Shown here piece after piece: positions 50,394 through 59,326 of a stretch of DNA of 64,000 nucleotides. Below the pieces are notes generated by a model. It ran no database searches, was not told where the DNA came from, and saw only the letters and a program-made list of their open reading frames with translations. The number at the start of each line of letters is the position of its first letter. Within the stretch, counting starts at the first letter, position 1. The position numbers and the translations under genes were made by a program. Source of the stretch: an uncultured Acetatifactor sp. (GTDB lineage Bacteria > Bacillota > Clostridia > Lachnospirales > Lachnospiraceae); NCBI GenBank assembly GCA_910589035.1, contig CAJUSI010000009.1, positions 1-64,000 on the forward strand, written 5' to 3'.

Positions 50394-52835
50394 ATGAATA
50401 TTTGGGTGGAGAGACTGGCCGATGCAGATGACGATTACCTGATCGGCCTTAGCAATAAGGGGATTGTCAAACGTGCCTACAAGGATAAAGAAGAAACTGC
50501 AGCGGAAGTTGTAAGCGTGGGGGAGGAAGCGGTTCTGAAGCTGGGAAGCGAGACGGTGACGGTGCGTTTTCCACTTGGGGAAAGCAAATGCACCTGCCCT
50601 TCCAGAAGTATGTGCAGGCATGTGGTGCTGGGGATTCTGGCACTGAAGGAATACTGCCGGGAAGCGGGGGCGGGAGGAGAGGAACAGGGCCGGACCGGAA
50701 CCCTGGAAAATACCGGTGCCGGACAGGGAGCGGATTTACCGGAAAATGCGATCTCCGGTCATGATACACCGACAGGGAATGATATTCCAAATCAGAAGGC
50801 AGTGCCGGAACAGAATCAGATACATCCGGACGGGGGCGTACCGGAGCAGGAAGTACGGGAGACGAAAAAAGGAGCAGTCTGGCGGGAGATCAACGAATAT
50901 CCCCTGGAAAAGCTGAAGAAGGTGCTGGGGAGCAGGGGCTTTGCATCCTTTGCCAATCAGGCCTGCGCGGATATCCGTCCAAAGATACACTATTCTTCAG
51001 TGATCACCGTACAGCTTCCGGAGCGGGACTATACGGTAAAGCTTCTGTCCCCCTTGGCATATTCTTCCTGCACCTGCCACAAAAAGGAAATCTGTGTCCA
51101 TAAGGCAGCCGCTATTCTCTGGTGCCAGCTGGAGACGAAGACCCTGACAAAGGAGCATTTGCTGGGAGAAGCACAGGAGAGCCAGAACTATGATCTGGAA
51201 CAGATAAAGGAAGCAGCCGGACAGATGCGCAGCTTCCTGGAGGAACTTTTCGGCACCGGGCTTTCCAGAACTTCCCCGGATGTGCTGGATTATCTGGAGC
51301 GGCTTGCCATCATCAGCCACAATGTGGGGCTTGCCAGATTTGAGGGATATTTCCGGGCACTTTCGGACTCCTATGACGGATATTTTGCCAGGAAGGCCTC
51401 TTTCCGGACGGAGGAGCTTATAGGACAGATGACCCGGCTTTACAGCCGCGCGGGTCTTCTGCTGCAGGCACAGACAGGGGAGAAGATCACGGCCCTTGCC
51501 GGTGAATTCCGGGCGGACTATCTTCCCGCAGGGAACCTGGATCTGATCGGGATTACCATGGAGCATTTTGAAAGCCAGACGGGCTATGAGGGGGATACCA
51601 TCTACTTTCTGGAGGAAAATACCGGGAAATGGTATACCTATACCAATGCGCGGCCTGTCTATTATGACGGGAAAAAGAGGTCGGGATACAGGGAGAAAGG
51701 CCAGGCGCCCTGGGGTCTGAACCTTTCCTTTGAGAATCTGGCGAAGGTGAGGATCCGCCTGAAGGGTGCGAAATGCGACGGAAGAAGGAGGCTTTCCTCC
51801 AGCCAGGATACGAAGGGGGAGATTCTGGGAGAGAGCGGACTTAGTGTAATCGCCATTCAGGGCTGGTACTACAGGGACTTCGGAAAGCTTTTCTCGGAAC
51901 AGATAGGGGGGCAGCGCAGAGAATGGCTTGCGGAACAGGAAGAAGCCGGAGAAAATACGGTGCAGACCGGTGCAGAGCTGCTGTTCGTGCAGCCGGAAAG
52001 CTTTAAGAAGGCCGAATTCTCCCGGACGGGCCAGATGCTTTCCCTGCCCCTTTATGATAAAAAAGGAAGAGAAATCCTGGTGGAGGTCACATATTCCAGG
52101 CAGGAGGCGGATGCCATCCGCTATCTGGAGAGACTTCCGGAAAAGGAGCCCCCCTGCTTTCTGGGCAAAATCCGGCTCAGTGACGGAAAGTTGAGAATGT
52201 ACCCCATAGATCTGCCCGATGTCAGGGATGACGATATGGGATCCTCTGAAGAAAACATGGAAGCCACCGGGAATATTGCGATGAATTCTGTGAACGAAAG
52301 GGAAGCCCTTGGGAATATTGCGATGAACCCTGTGAACGAAGGGGAAGCCCCCGGGAACAGCGAGAGGAACTCCGGAAATGATGCAGAAGCGCCCGGGAGT
52401 AATGCGGAAAAAAACGCAGATGGACAGGAAAGCAGTGAGAAGGACGCAGAAGAACCGGAGAATAATGCGGTGGAAACCGAAAATAAGATGGAAGCCCGGA
52501 AAATCTATAAGTCGAAATACCAGGCTCTGGAAGAGCTGACAGGGGAGATACAGGGGCTGGCGGAGGAGCTTTGCCAGAGCGGCTTTACCACCGTCCATGA
52601 CGCTACCCTGCAGGGCCTGAAGAAAATGGCTGGACTGACGGAGCAGTATGGGATGGAGTATTTATCCGGAATGCTGCGAAAGCTGGCGGAGGAAATAGAA
52701 AAAAGCCGCCATCAGATGGGTAAGAATCTCTCCGCCATGGCAGAGCTTTACGCCGGGCTTGACGAGTATCTGTACCTGTGCAGACAGAAAACCGCATACG
52801 ACAGGGGGGCGGAGAATTATATTCTTCTCGGATAA
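50394..52835 (+). CDS. protein with two SWIM zinc fingers (YehQ-like)
   Basis: The 813-residue protein has a first SWIM motif C66-x-C68-x5-C74-x-H76 (CTCPSRSMCRH) and a second with identical spacing, C226-x-C228-x5-C234-x-H236 (CTCHKKEICVH). SWIM fingers bind nucleic acid or protein. The rest is mixed alpha/beta with no known domain. Two low-complexity linkers occur: near 90-150 and near 620-700. The latter has a 14-residue repeat GNIAMNSVNEREAL and ends in a long E/N-rich tract. It follows the vWA gene by 76 bases. Confidence 0.85.
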   Translation: MNIWVERLADADDDYLIGLSNKGIVKRAYKDKEETAAEVVSVGEEAVLKLGSETVTVRFPLGESKCTCPSRSMCRHVVLGILALKEYCREAGAGGEEQGRTGTLENTGAGQGADLPENAISGHDTPTGNDIPNQKAVPEQNQIHPDGGVPEQEVRETKKGAVWREINEYPLEKLKKVLGSRGFASFANQACADIRPKIHYSSVITVQLPERDYTVKLLSPLAYSSCTCHKKEICVHKAAAILWCQLETKTLTKEHLLGEAQESQNYDLEQIKEAAGQMRSFLEELFGTGLSRTSPDVLDYLERLAIISHNVGLARFEGYFRALSDSYDGYFARKASFRTEELIGQMTRLYSRAGLLLQAQTGEKITALAGEFRADYLPAGNLDLIGITMEHFESQTGYEGDTIYFLEENTGKWYTYTNARPVYYDGKKRSGYREKGQAPWGLNLSFENLAKVRIRLKGAKCDGRRRLSSSQDTKGEILGESGLSVIAIQGWYYRDFGKLFSEQIGGQRREWLAEQEEAGENTVQTGAELLFVQPESFKKAEFSRTGQMLSLPLYDKKGREILVEVTYSRQEADAIRYLERLPEKEPPCFLGKIRLSDGKLRMYPIDLPDVRDDDMGSSEENMEATGNIAMNSVNEREALGNIAMNPVNEGEAPGNSERNSGNDAEAPGSNAEKNADGQESSEKDAEEPENNAVETENKMEARKIYKSKYQALEELTGEIQGLAEELCQSGFTTVHDATLQGLKKMAGLTEQYGMEYLSGMLRKLAEEIEKSRHQMGKNLSAMAELYAGLDEYLYLCRQKTAYDRGAENYILLG

Positions 52836-52849
52836 TCAGGTATATATAC

Positions 52850-52949
52850 TTCATAACCCTGAATACTGCCTGATGCAATTATGCGCTTGAACCAGGCAGT
52901 GTTATACAGTCTGGCTTCATGGCAAATGAAATCGTATAGCAGTATAACA
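52850..52949 (+). repeat. structured interspersed repeat, copy B
   Basis: Matches copy A (2131-2230) at about 79 of 100 positions without gaps. Perfect inner arms ACTGCCTG and CAGGCAGT are visible, and GTTATAC with GTATAAC closes the right part. It fills the gap between the SWIM gene and the DUF4132 gene inside one operon. TCAATATAAA shortly after the element is also shared with copy A. Confidence 0.7.
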
Positions 52950-52976
52950 ATCAATATAAAACAGGAGGAATGGAAA

Positions 52977-55900
52977 ATGATTCAGCCAAAGGATCAACGA
53001 ATTACGAAAATGCTGGATCTGCTGGAGCAGTTTCAACTGTTTTCCGCAGACGAAATGACGCTGTTGGAGGAGTATCTTTCTGGATCTGTAAAGGAAGAGG
53101 AGATCGAGAAGCTCCCCTTCCGGGATTTGTCCGGTGTTCCCGATGACCTTACAGCAAAGACAAGGGAGCTGCTGCTGGAATATATGGACAGGGGCAGAAG
53201 CCAGGAGGCGGACAGATTAAGCAGGATTTTATTTGCTGCGGGGCAGTCCACCAGCAGCGGGTTGTTCCCCGTCCAGAATTATTTCTCCTTTGACAAAAGC
53301 GCCATATTTGCATCGGAGCCCGCGAAAAAGCTGGCAATCTATGCCGTGAGCGTAGGCATGAATGAATATCAGATCAACCGCTATGCCATTCAGAACATGC
53401 TTAAGATAGCGGACAATAAGCCGGAAATCGTAAAACAGGCCATCGAATACCAGAAGAACAGCCTGGAGAACGGGAAGGTGATGCTGATAACGGCTTATTT
53501 TCTATTAAAATACCCTAAGGCGGAACCGGAGGAGGGAGCCGGATGCCAGGGCGGACTGCTTGCGGGGGTGGGCAGACTGTTTGGGCAGAACGAAAATACA
53601 GAAAATCATGTGCACCTGGACGAAGATGATGCAGAGCTGATGAAGTATCTTGAGGACACTCTGGTGAACAGCCTTCCCAATCTGTACAGTAACCAGATGC
53701 CTCTGCTTGAGATGCGGGAGATCACCGGTGCGGTGAATAACGATAAAATAGATGCCAGGATCATGAAGCTGGCGGGCAGGGGGCTGCCGGTAAAGCGTTT
53801 CATGCTCAGCATTATGGGAGGACCCGCCTTCGTCAACTATGCTCTGTCCAAAAGGCTGAAAAATGTGCTTACAATATGCCTTGCGGCGAATACGGATTTC
53901 ATGCTGAGCATTATGAGCAATATAGACCTGCGGGACGAGTTCCGCAGGAGAGGAGGGAATTTTGCTTCTCTGTTCGGCATAGACCCCGGAAAATATATTG
54001 CCTGGGCGGGAAGCAAGAAAGAGAAGGCGGTTTTGCCGGCATTGCTTTCCAGTCACAGAGACGCTTATTTAGCCTATATGCAGAAGGCGGATTTCGATAC
54101 CTTTAACCTGATGAACGCCGTTATCAGGGAGAAGGACCCGAAGCTGTACCAGGAGAGACGCAGCCAGGATCATTCCAAGCAGGAGTCCCTGGTGATCGAA
54201 GCCTTCGTGCAGCTTGCGGATGCACAGTGCGGCAATACTGTGCGGAGCTATCTGAAAGGCGAGACGGGGATCGACGCCCTGTATGCCCTGGGAGATAAGC
54301 TTACACTCACCGGAAGCCGCTGGGGCGGAAAGCATTGGAATATTCTGAAGAGCTATCAGGAGGGCTGTGGACAGGACGCCCTCGGCAGCAGATGCGAGGC
54401 TTTTCTTATGGCTGGGCGGGGCTTTAACTATTACGGCAATTTCGTGGAAGGCAGACAGTTCAAGGGCGGAAGGGTAAAGCAGCTTTTTGAGGCGGTGGAC
54501 GCCGAGGGGCTCAATTTAAAATGCCAGCTGAACGGCTATGCGGATCTGTATGATTCCCTGTACACGGACCGCTGGAAGGAGCAGCTTTGCAATTCCGTCC
54601 GGGACACTTTCCTGAAGTACCTGAAGGATAGGCGGGAAGAGACAGTGGAGGCCTTTCAGGAGGCCGGAAGCACGGGAAGATGCTTTGGCCTGCAGATTCT
54701 GTCGGAGGATCCGGAGGCCAATAAAGATGTGATCCTGAGCTTTTCTCAGGACAGCTCCAAGGCGGTTCGGGAAGAGCTGCTTTCCATCCTGTACAAAAAG
54801 GAGGCCTGGGCGGAGGATGTGGAAAAGCTTCTTTCCTCCAAGAAGGCTGCGGACCGGGAGCTTGCCATAAGGGTTCTGACCAGATGGGATGCCGAAAAAT
54901 ATACGCCGGTACTGACTCAGGCTCTGGAGAAGGAAAAGAACGCAAAGGTCCGGAGCCTGCTTGAGACCGCGCTCCATGTAAGCGGAGGCGGGAACGAGGG
55001 GGCGAAGGAAATAACCAGGGAGGATCTGGTAAAGGAGCTTCACAAGGGAGGTAAAAAACGTTCTCTGGCGTGGGCCTATGAGACGCCTTTTTCCACAGTA
55101 CATAAAAAGGACGGAGAGGAGGCAGGCGAAGAATATCTGCAGGCCATTTTCCTGAGCTATGCGTCCATGTCCCCCTGCGGAGTCAGCCCCACGGCGGCCA
55201 CTCTGGCTGATGCGCTTGACGAGAAGGAATTTGCTCTCTATGTAAATGAGCTTTTTGATAAATGGATGGAGGCCGGAGCGGAATCCAAGAAGCGCTGGGT
55301 GCTCTATGCGGCTGCTATCCACGGCGGCGGGGAGATCGTGAGAAAGCTGCAGCATCAGATTCAGGAATGGCCCCTTGCGGCCAGAGGCGCCATCGCTTCG
55401 GAGGCAGTGCAGGCGCTTGCCCTGAGCCCTCAGCCCCAGGCGCTTCTGATTGTGGACGGTATCTCCCGGAAGTTCAAATTCAAGCAGGTGAAGGCTGCCG
55501 CCGGGAAGGCGCTGGAGTTTGCGGCCTCTCAGCTTGGCATCACCACAGAAGAGCTGGCTGACAGAATCGTGCCGGATCTGGGATTTGACGAGAATATGGA
55601 GCGCTGCTTCGATTACGGGGAGCGGAAATTTACCGTGACCATTACCACCGCCCTTGAGATAGAAGTATTTGACGAGAGCGGGAAGAAGCTGAAAAACCTC
55701 CCAGCACCCGGGAAGCGCGACGATGAAGCGAAGGCAGCGGCGGCTTATGAGGAATTCAAGCAGATGAAGAAGCAGATGAAGACCACGGTGAGCAGCCAGA
55801 AGATGCGCCTGGAAATGGCGCTGTCCACCGGCCGTCAATGGGGGATCAGTGCATGGAAGGATCTCTTTGTGAAAAATCCCGTGATGCATCAGTTTGCCAC

Positions 55901-56600
55901 AGGACTGATCTGGGGCGTCTTTGAGGAGAAGAAACTGACAGCCTCCTTCCGCTATATGGAGGACGGCTCCTTCAATACGGAAGAGGAGGACGAATTCGAG
56001 CTGCCAGAAGAGAGCAGCGATGTTCGGATCGGAATCGTGCACCCCATCGAACTGACAGCGGACTCCCTGAAGGCCTGGAAGGAACAGCTTGAGGATTATG
56101 AGATCATCCAGCCCATCGAACAGCTTGAGAGGCAGGTTTATTACCGGACGAAGGAGGAAGAGGGCAGCAAAAGCCTTGAGCGCTTCGGCGGCTGCATCGT
56201 GAACGACCTGTCCCTGGGAGGAAAGCTTCAGGGCATGGGCTGGTATCGGGGGTCGGTACAGGATGCCGGCGGCTTCTACAGCTATTACAGGGAGGATAAG
56301 GAACTGGCCCTGGGCGTGGAGCTGCATTTCTCCGGAAGCTATGTGGGCGGACAGAATGAGGATGTGACGGTATATGAGGCCAGGTTCTACCCTACGGAAG
56401 GCACCGTCACGGAAAAAGACGGCAGCACGGCCGCAGCCGGCATCAGGAGGGGGAGCTATGTGTACGATGAAGCCAACGACAGCAATTCCTGCTTCCTGAA
56501 AGAAATACCGGAACGGTATTTCAGTGAGATTGTGCTGCAGCTGTCCAAGGCCACGGCCTCCAGCAAGGAGAAGAACGAGAACTGGAAGACAACCCGGTAG
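52977..56600 (+). CDS. DUF4132 domain protein (YehI-like), last gene of the five-gene system
   Basis: The 1207-residue protein agrees in length with Escherichia coli YehI (about 1210). The first 600 residues are helical. HEAT-like repeats are likely near 600-670 (RELAIRVLTRWDAEKYTP). The DUF4132 signature lies near 900-1075: LPAPGKRDDEAKAAAAYEEF, QKMRLEMALSTGRQW, GLIWGVFEEKKL and IGIVHPIEL. No membrane segment or signal is seen, so it is cytoplasmic. The start follows AGGAGGAATGG; an in-frame ATG at 52881 lies inside the repeat element and is rejected. Biochemical role unknown. Confidence 0.88.
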   Translation: MIQPKDQRITKMLDLLEQFQLFSADEMTLLEEYLSGSVKEEEIEKLPFRDLSGVPDDLTAKTRELLLEYMDRGRSQEADRLSRILFAAGQSTSSGLFPVQNYFSFDKSAIFASEPAKKLAIYAVSVGMNEYQINRYAIQNMLKIADNKPEIVKQAIEYQKNSLENGKVMLITAYFLLKYPKAEPEEGAGCQGGLLAGVGRLFGQNENTENHVHLDEDDAELMKYLEDTLVNSLPNLYSNQMPLLEMREITGAVNNDKIDARIMKLAGRGLPVKRFMLSIMGGPAFVNYALSKRLKNVLTICLAANTDFMLSIMSNIDLRDEFRRRGGNFASLFGIDPGKYIAWAGSKKEKAVLPALLSSHRDAYLAYMQKADFDTFNLMNAVIREKDPKLYQERRSQDHSKQESLVIEAFVQLADAQCGNTVRSYLKGETGIDALYALGDKLTLTGSRWGGKHWNILKSYQEGCGQDALGSRCEAFLMAGRGFNYYGNFVEGRQFKGGRVKQLFEAVDAEGLNLKCQLNGYADLYDSLYTDRWKEQLCNSVRDTFLKYLKDRREETVEAFQEAGSTGRCFGLQILSEDPEANKDVILSFSQDSSKAVREELLSILYKKEAWAEDVEKLLSSKKAADRELAIRVLTRWDAEKYTPVLTQALEKEKNAKVRSLLETALHVSGGGNEGAKEITREDLVKELHKGGKKRSLAWAYETPFSTVHKKDGEEAGEEYLQAIFLSYASMSPCGVSPTAATLADALDEKEFALYVNELFDKWMEAGAESKKRWVLYAAAIHGGGEIVRKLQHQIQEWPLAARGAIASEAVQALALSPQPQALLIVDGISRKFKFKQVKAAAGKALEFAASQLGITTEELADRIVPDLGFDENMERCFDYGERKFTVTITTALEIEVFDESGKKLKNLPAPGKRDDEAKAAAAYEEFKQMKKQMKTTVSSQKMRLEMALSTGRQWGISAWKDLFVKNPVMHQFATGLIWGVFEEKKLTASFRYMEDGSFNTEEEDEFELPEESSDVRIGIVHPIELTADSLKAWKEQLEDYEIIQPIEQLERQVYYRTKEEEGSKSLERFGGCIVNDLSLGGKLQGMGWYRGSVQDAGGFYSYYREDKELALGVELHFSGSYVGGQNEDVTVYEARFYPTEGTVTEKDGSTAAAGIRRGSYVYDEANDSNSCFLKEIPERYFSEIVLQLSKATASSKEKNENWKTTR

Positions 56601-56621
56601 GAACCCGGAAAGGCAATATAT

Positions 56622-56735
56622 GCCCTGCTGAAAGCCCGGTAAAACCAGGCTCAGGCAGGGCAATAGCCGGGCCTAAGCAGGGTAAAGGCAGACTCGAGCA
56701 GGTCAATAGCCGGGCTCAAGTGGGTATAGCCGATG
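56622..56735. repeat. imperfect 22-bp repeats and hairpin between converging genes
   Basis: Units like GCAGGGCAATAGCCGGGCC, with a period near 22 bases, recur about four times. GCCCTGC (56622-56628) and GCAGGGC (56655-56661) form an inverted pair with more pairing inside. It lies between the DUF4132 gene and the sirtuin gene and may stop transcription from either side, although no U-run is present. Confidence 0.55.
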
Positions 56736-56754
56736 AAGCAAAATACGGCAGAAA

Positions 56755-57483
56755 TCAAAGCTGCGCAAAAACCTCCCCGATGGGGGCCTGTACCAGCAGA
56801 TCCGCATGAGAATCTCTGGGGGTGGGAGCCTTATTGATCACCACCAGCTTCTCCCCCTGGAAATAATCGATCAGCCCGGCGGCCGGATACACCGCAAGGG
56901 AAGTGCCGCCGATGATCAGAACCTGGGCACCGCGGATAAAGCGGAAGGCATCGGTGAGCGTTTTCTGGTCCAGCCCCTCTTCATAAAGCACCACATCCGG
57001 CTTCACGGGGCCGCCGCATTTTTCACATTTTGGCACACCCTGGGTATCTAAAATATACTGCACATCGTGAAACTGCCCGCAGCTCTCGCAGTAATTGCGC
57101 AGCACGGAACCATGCAGCTCCAGGACGGTTTTGCTTCCAGCTGCCTGATGAAGCCCGTCGATATTCTGGGTAATAACGGCCCTCAGCTTCCCCTGTGCCT
57201 CCAGCTGCGCCAGCTTTAAATGAGCGGCGTTGGGCTTCGCATCCGGGAAAAGCATCTTATTGCGGTAGAAACGATAGAATTCTTCCGGGTTCCTGCGGTA
57301 AAAGGTATGGCTTAAAATAGTCTCCGGCGGATAATCATACTGCTGGTGGTACAGACCGTCCACACTTCTGAAATCCGGAATTCCGCTCTCCGTGGACACC
57401 CCCGCTCCTCCAAAAAAGACAATGCTGTCATATTTCTCCACAATGCCCCTTAATTCATCAACAGCGTTCTGATAATTTCCCAT
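56755..57483 (-). CDS. Sir2 family NAD-dependent protein deacylase
   Basis: Sirtuins remove acyl groups from lysines while consuming NAD. The 242-residue protein has GAGVSTESGIPDFRS (near 26-40), TQNIDGLHQAAG and the catalytic histidine in ELHGSV. A full four-cysteine zinc site is present: CESCG near residue 133 and CEKCGG near 153. A late GTSLAVYPAA loop binds NAD. AAAGGAGC precedes the ATG on the minus strand. It converges with the five-gene operon and probably is not part of it. Confidence 0.95.
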   Translation of the reverse strand: MGNYQNAVDELRGIVEKYDSIVFFGGAGVSTESGIPDFRSVDGLYHQQYDYPPETILSHTFYRRNPEEFYRFYRNKMLFPDAKPNAAHLKLAQLEAQGKLRAVITQNIDGLHQAAGSKTVLELHGSVLRNYCESCGQFHDVQYILDTQGVPKCEKCGGPVKPDVVLYEEGLDQKTLTDAFRFIRGAQVLIIGGTSLAVYPAAGLIDYFQGEKLVVINKAPTPRDSHADLLVQAPIGEVFAQL

Positions 57484-58033
57484 ATTCGCTCCTTTCTCAC
57501 GGCTATATCAGTCACATAACAACGAAAACCTGCCTGTCCCGGCAAAATTCCGTTTCCGACCTGCCCGGGTCAGGCACTTAAGCATGATTTTCCATGCAAA
57601 ACGGCCCTTTGATAAGTCCATTATACCATTTGGCGGATGCCGGGGCTACAGATTTTGCAGATTATTTTTTAGAATTCTTCCTATGATTCTTGTGAGTTGA
57701 AAGTTTTTACCCCTAAGAAGCCAGGCAATCCGACAGCTCTTCCGGAAAATATGGTAATCTCATACAAGGAATAGCACTTCTGGCTGGATGGAATCTATTT
57801 CTTTGCGGTGATTAAAAAATACCATAATTCATATCATAAGGGCTATTCTTTCAGAAGATGCTTTCAACGCATAAGTATTATTGAAAGCTTTCAATTCACA
57901 GGATATGCTTCATAGGTGCTCATAGAAACCGCCTCTTTTCGTTCAAGGTTCGGAAGCAATTCTGACGAAGGGTTGAAAGAACCACACTTTCATGATATGC
58001 TGTAAAGCATGATTATCACGGCAGAAGGGCAAC
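57484..58033. other. 550-base gene-free region with a 16-bp palindrome
   Basis: No gene is seen. A minus-strand TATAAT near 57620-57630 could serve the sirtuin gene, but its -35 is poor. ATTGAAAGCTTTCAAT at 57880-57895 is a perfect 16-base palindrome. TTGAAAG recurs near 57697 and 57973, so these may be binding sites of a regulator. Confidence 0.45.
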
Positions 58034-58198
58034 ATGGTTGTAGAATACAAAAAACGCTTCAACGAGTTTGATTCCAACAATTCCCCAGAAGGGGCATGGG
58101 GAACCGGCGCGATCAATGAAATCAGCGCCCGGCTCCGGGGAGAACTGCCGGGACTGCGGGCTTTTCAAGCAGAAATAAAACGGAGGAAAGCAAAATGA
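58034..58198 (+). pseudogene. short remnant of a DUF1016/YhcG-type nuclease gene
   Basis: A 54-residue frame ends in a TGA that overlaps the thyX start (ATGA). Its middle, AWGTGAINEISARLRGELPG, matches the N-terminal DUF1016 pattern (WGxxxI, then S-x-x-L, then P-G). The expected continuation of about 300 residues is absent. AGAAGGG precedes the ATG, so it may still be translated and could couple ribosomes to thyX. It is too short to be the nuclease. Confidence 0.45.
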
Positions 58199-58866
58199 TA
58201 ACAATATTAAAAGAAACCACCAAAACCCCCATTACCCTCATGGGCGAGCGCGCAGGCATATGCTGGGGAGCAGACACCGCCAACCTGGAAAAAAATTACA
58301 AAAGAGGTCTGGACTGCATCAAATCCGGGCACCACAGGGTGATGGAATACGTCAACGTGGAAATGATCTTGGAAGGATACTCCGCCCGGGTCATCCGGGA
58401 ATGGTACACCCACATCGGAGGTGCCCCTACCAGACTGCAGGCCAGCACACGCTATATCAACTATAAGGACTTCCCCTACACGACACCGCCCTCCATAGAA
58501 CAGAATCCGGAAGCCGCAAAGCTGTACAGGGAGACCATGGAGACCATTGCGAAAGCCTGCAGCCGTCTGGAGGGCGAATACGGGGTTCCCAGGGAGGACG
58601 CAGCCATGCTCCTTCCCCTGGGCATGAGCACCAAAATCGTGGACAAGCGCAATGTCCGCAGCCTCATTGAAATGTCCCATCAGAGAATGTGCACAAGGGC
58701 CTACTGGGAATACCGCAGTCTGATGCAGGATATCTGCAGGGCGCTTGGCGAATACTCCGAAGAATGGGAATATCTGGTAAAACATTATTTTGTGCCGAAA
58801 TGTGAACTGGCAGGATACTGTACCGAGAAGAAAACCTGCGGAAGAAAACCCTACAGGGAGAGCTAA
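58195..58866 (+). CDS. thyX: FAD-dependent thymidylate synthase
   Basis: ThyX makes dTMP using FAD and methylene-tetrahydrofolate. The 223-residue protein has SGHHRVMEYVNVEMILEG in the first third, a STRY segment, and a C-terminal VRSLIEMSHQRMCTRAYWEY substrate-binding region. The usual RHRxxSxNxxSxRY signature is replaced by REWYTHIGGAPTRLQASTRY (near residues 69-88), so the RHR part is missing while the distal S-x-RY stays. I recall this variant from Clostridia. GGAGGAAAGC precedes the ATG. Confidence 0.85.
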   Translation: MITILKETTKTPITLMGERAGICWGADTANLEKNYKRGLDCIKSGHHRVMEYVNVEMILEGYSARVIREWYTHIGGAPTRLQASTRYINYKDFPYTTPPSIEQNPEAAKLYRETMETIAKACSRLEGEYGVPREDAAMLLPLGMSTKIVDKRNVRSLIEMSHQRMCTRAYWEYRSLMQDICRALGEYSEEWEYLVKHYFVPKCELAGYCTEKKTCGRKPYRES

Positions 58867-58880
58867 ATTTTAAGAAAAGC

Positions 58881-58907
58881 TAAAGTATTTCATTCCTCTG
58901 CCGATAT
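58881..58907 (+). promoter_or_regulatory. sigma-D (FliA-type) promoter of the flgM operon
   Basis: TAAA (58881-58884), a 15-base spacer and GCCGATAT (58900-58907) equal the sigma-D consensus exactly. It lies about 115 bases before flgM. Transcription of flgM by the sigma factor it inhibits gives the usual late-flagellar feedback loop. Confidence 0.9.
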
Positions 58908-59022
58908 TTATATCAGAACTTGGATGACAACTTGGATGACAGGGTTCGCGAAGCAAATATAAATTTCCGGCGCTTTCAAAGAGCATGATGATAACAGTGA
59001 ATTCGGAAAGGAGGAATTCCAT

Positions 59023-59319
59023 ATGCGTATAGAGGCATACAATCAGGTTCAGCAGATATACCAGGCGAATAAGGTGAAGAAGACTTCTGCCGGCGGCAGT
59101 GCGCCGCAGACGGACCAGCTGCAGTTCAGCAGCTTCGGAAAAGAGATCAGGACGGCGCAGGCGGCGCTGTCGGGAGTACCCGACGTCAGGGAGGAGCTTA
59201 CGGCGCCCATCAAGGCGAAGATCCGGAACGGCACCTACAATGTGGATACCGCATCTTTTGCCGACAGGCTTTTGCAGAAGCAGGCTGCAAAGGATGCGGC
59301 CTATGAAGAAATGAGGTAA
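59023..59319 (+). CDS. flgM: anti-sigma-28 factor FlgM
   Basis: FlgM holds the flagellar sigma factor inactive until the hook is complete. The 98-residue protein has a disordered N-terminal half with NKVKKTSAGGSA and a C-terminal helical sigma-binding part (REELTAPIKAKIRNGTYNVD, then FADRLL). AAGGAGG precedes the ATG. It is the first gene of flgM-flgN-flgK-flgK. Confidence 0.92.
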   Translation: MRIEAYNQVQQIYQANKVKKTSAGGSAPQTDQLQFSSFGKEIRTAQAALSGVPDVREELTAPIKAKIRNGTYNVDTASFADRLLQKQAAKDAAYEEMR

Positions 59320-59326
59320 GAAGCCC

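Noticed and set aside
52881..52976. N-terminal extension of the DUF4132 protein starting inside the repeat element
   Set aside because: AGGAGGAATGG stands directly before the ATG at 52977, and the extra residues mirror the element in copy A, not the protein family.
54516..56663. Very long minus-strand open frame
   Set aside because: It is the shadow of the DUF4132 gene; composition is rich in leucine and histidine, with no start signal and no family match.
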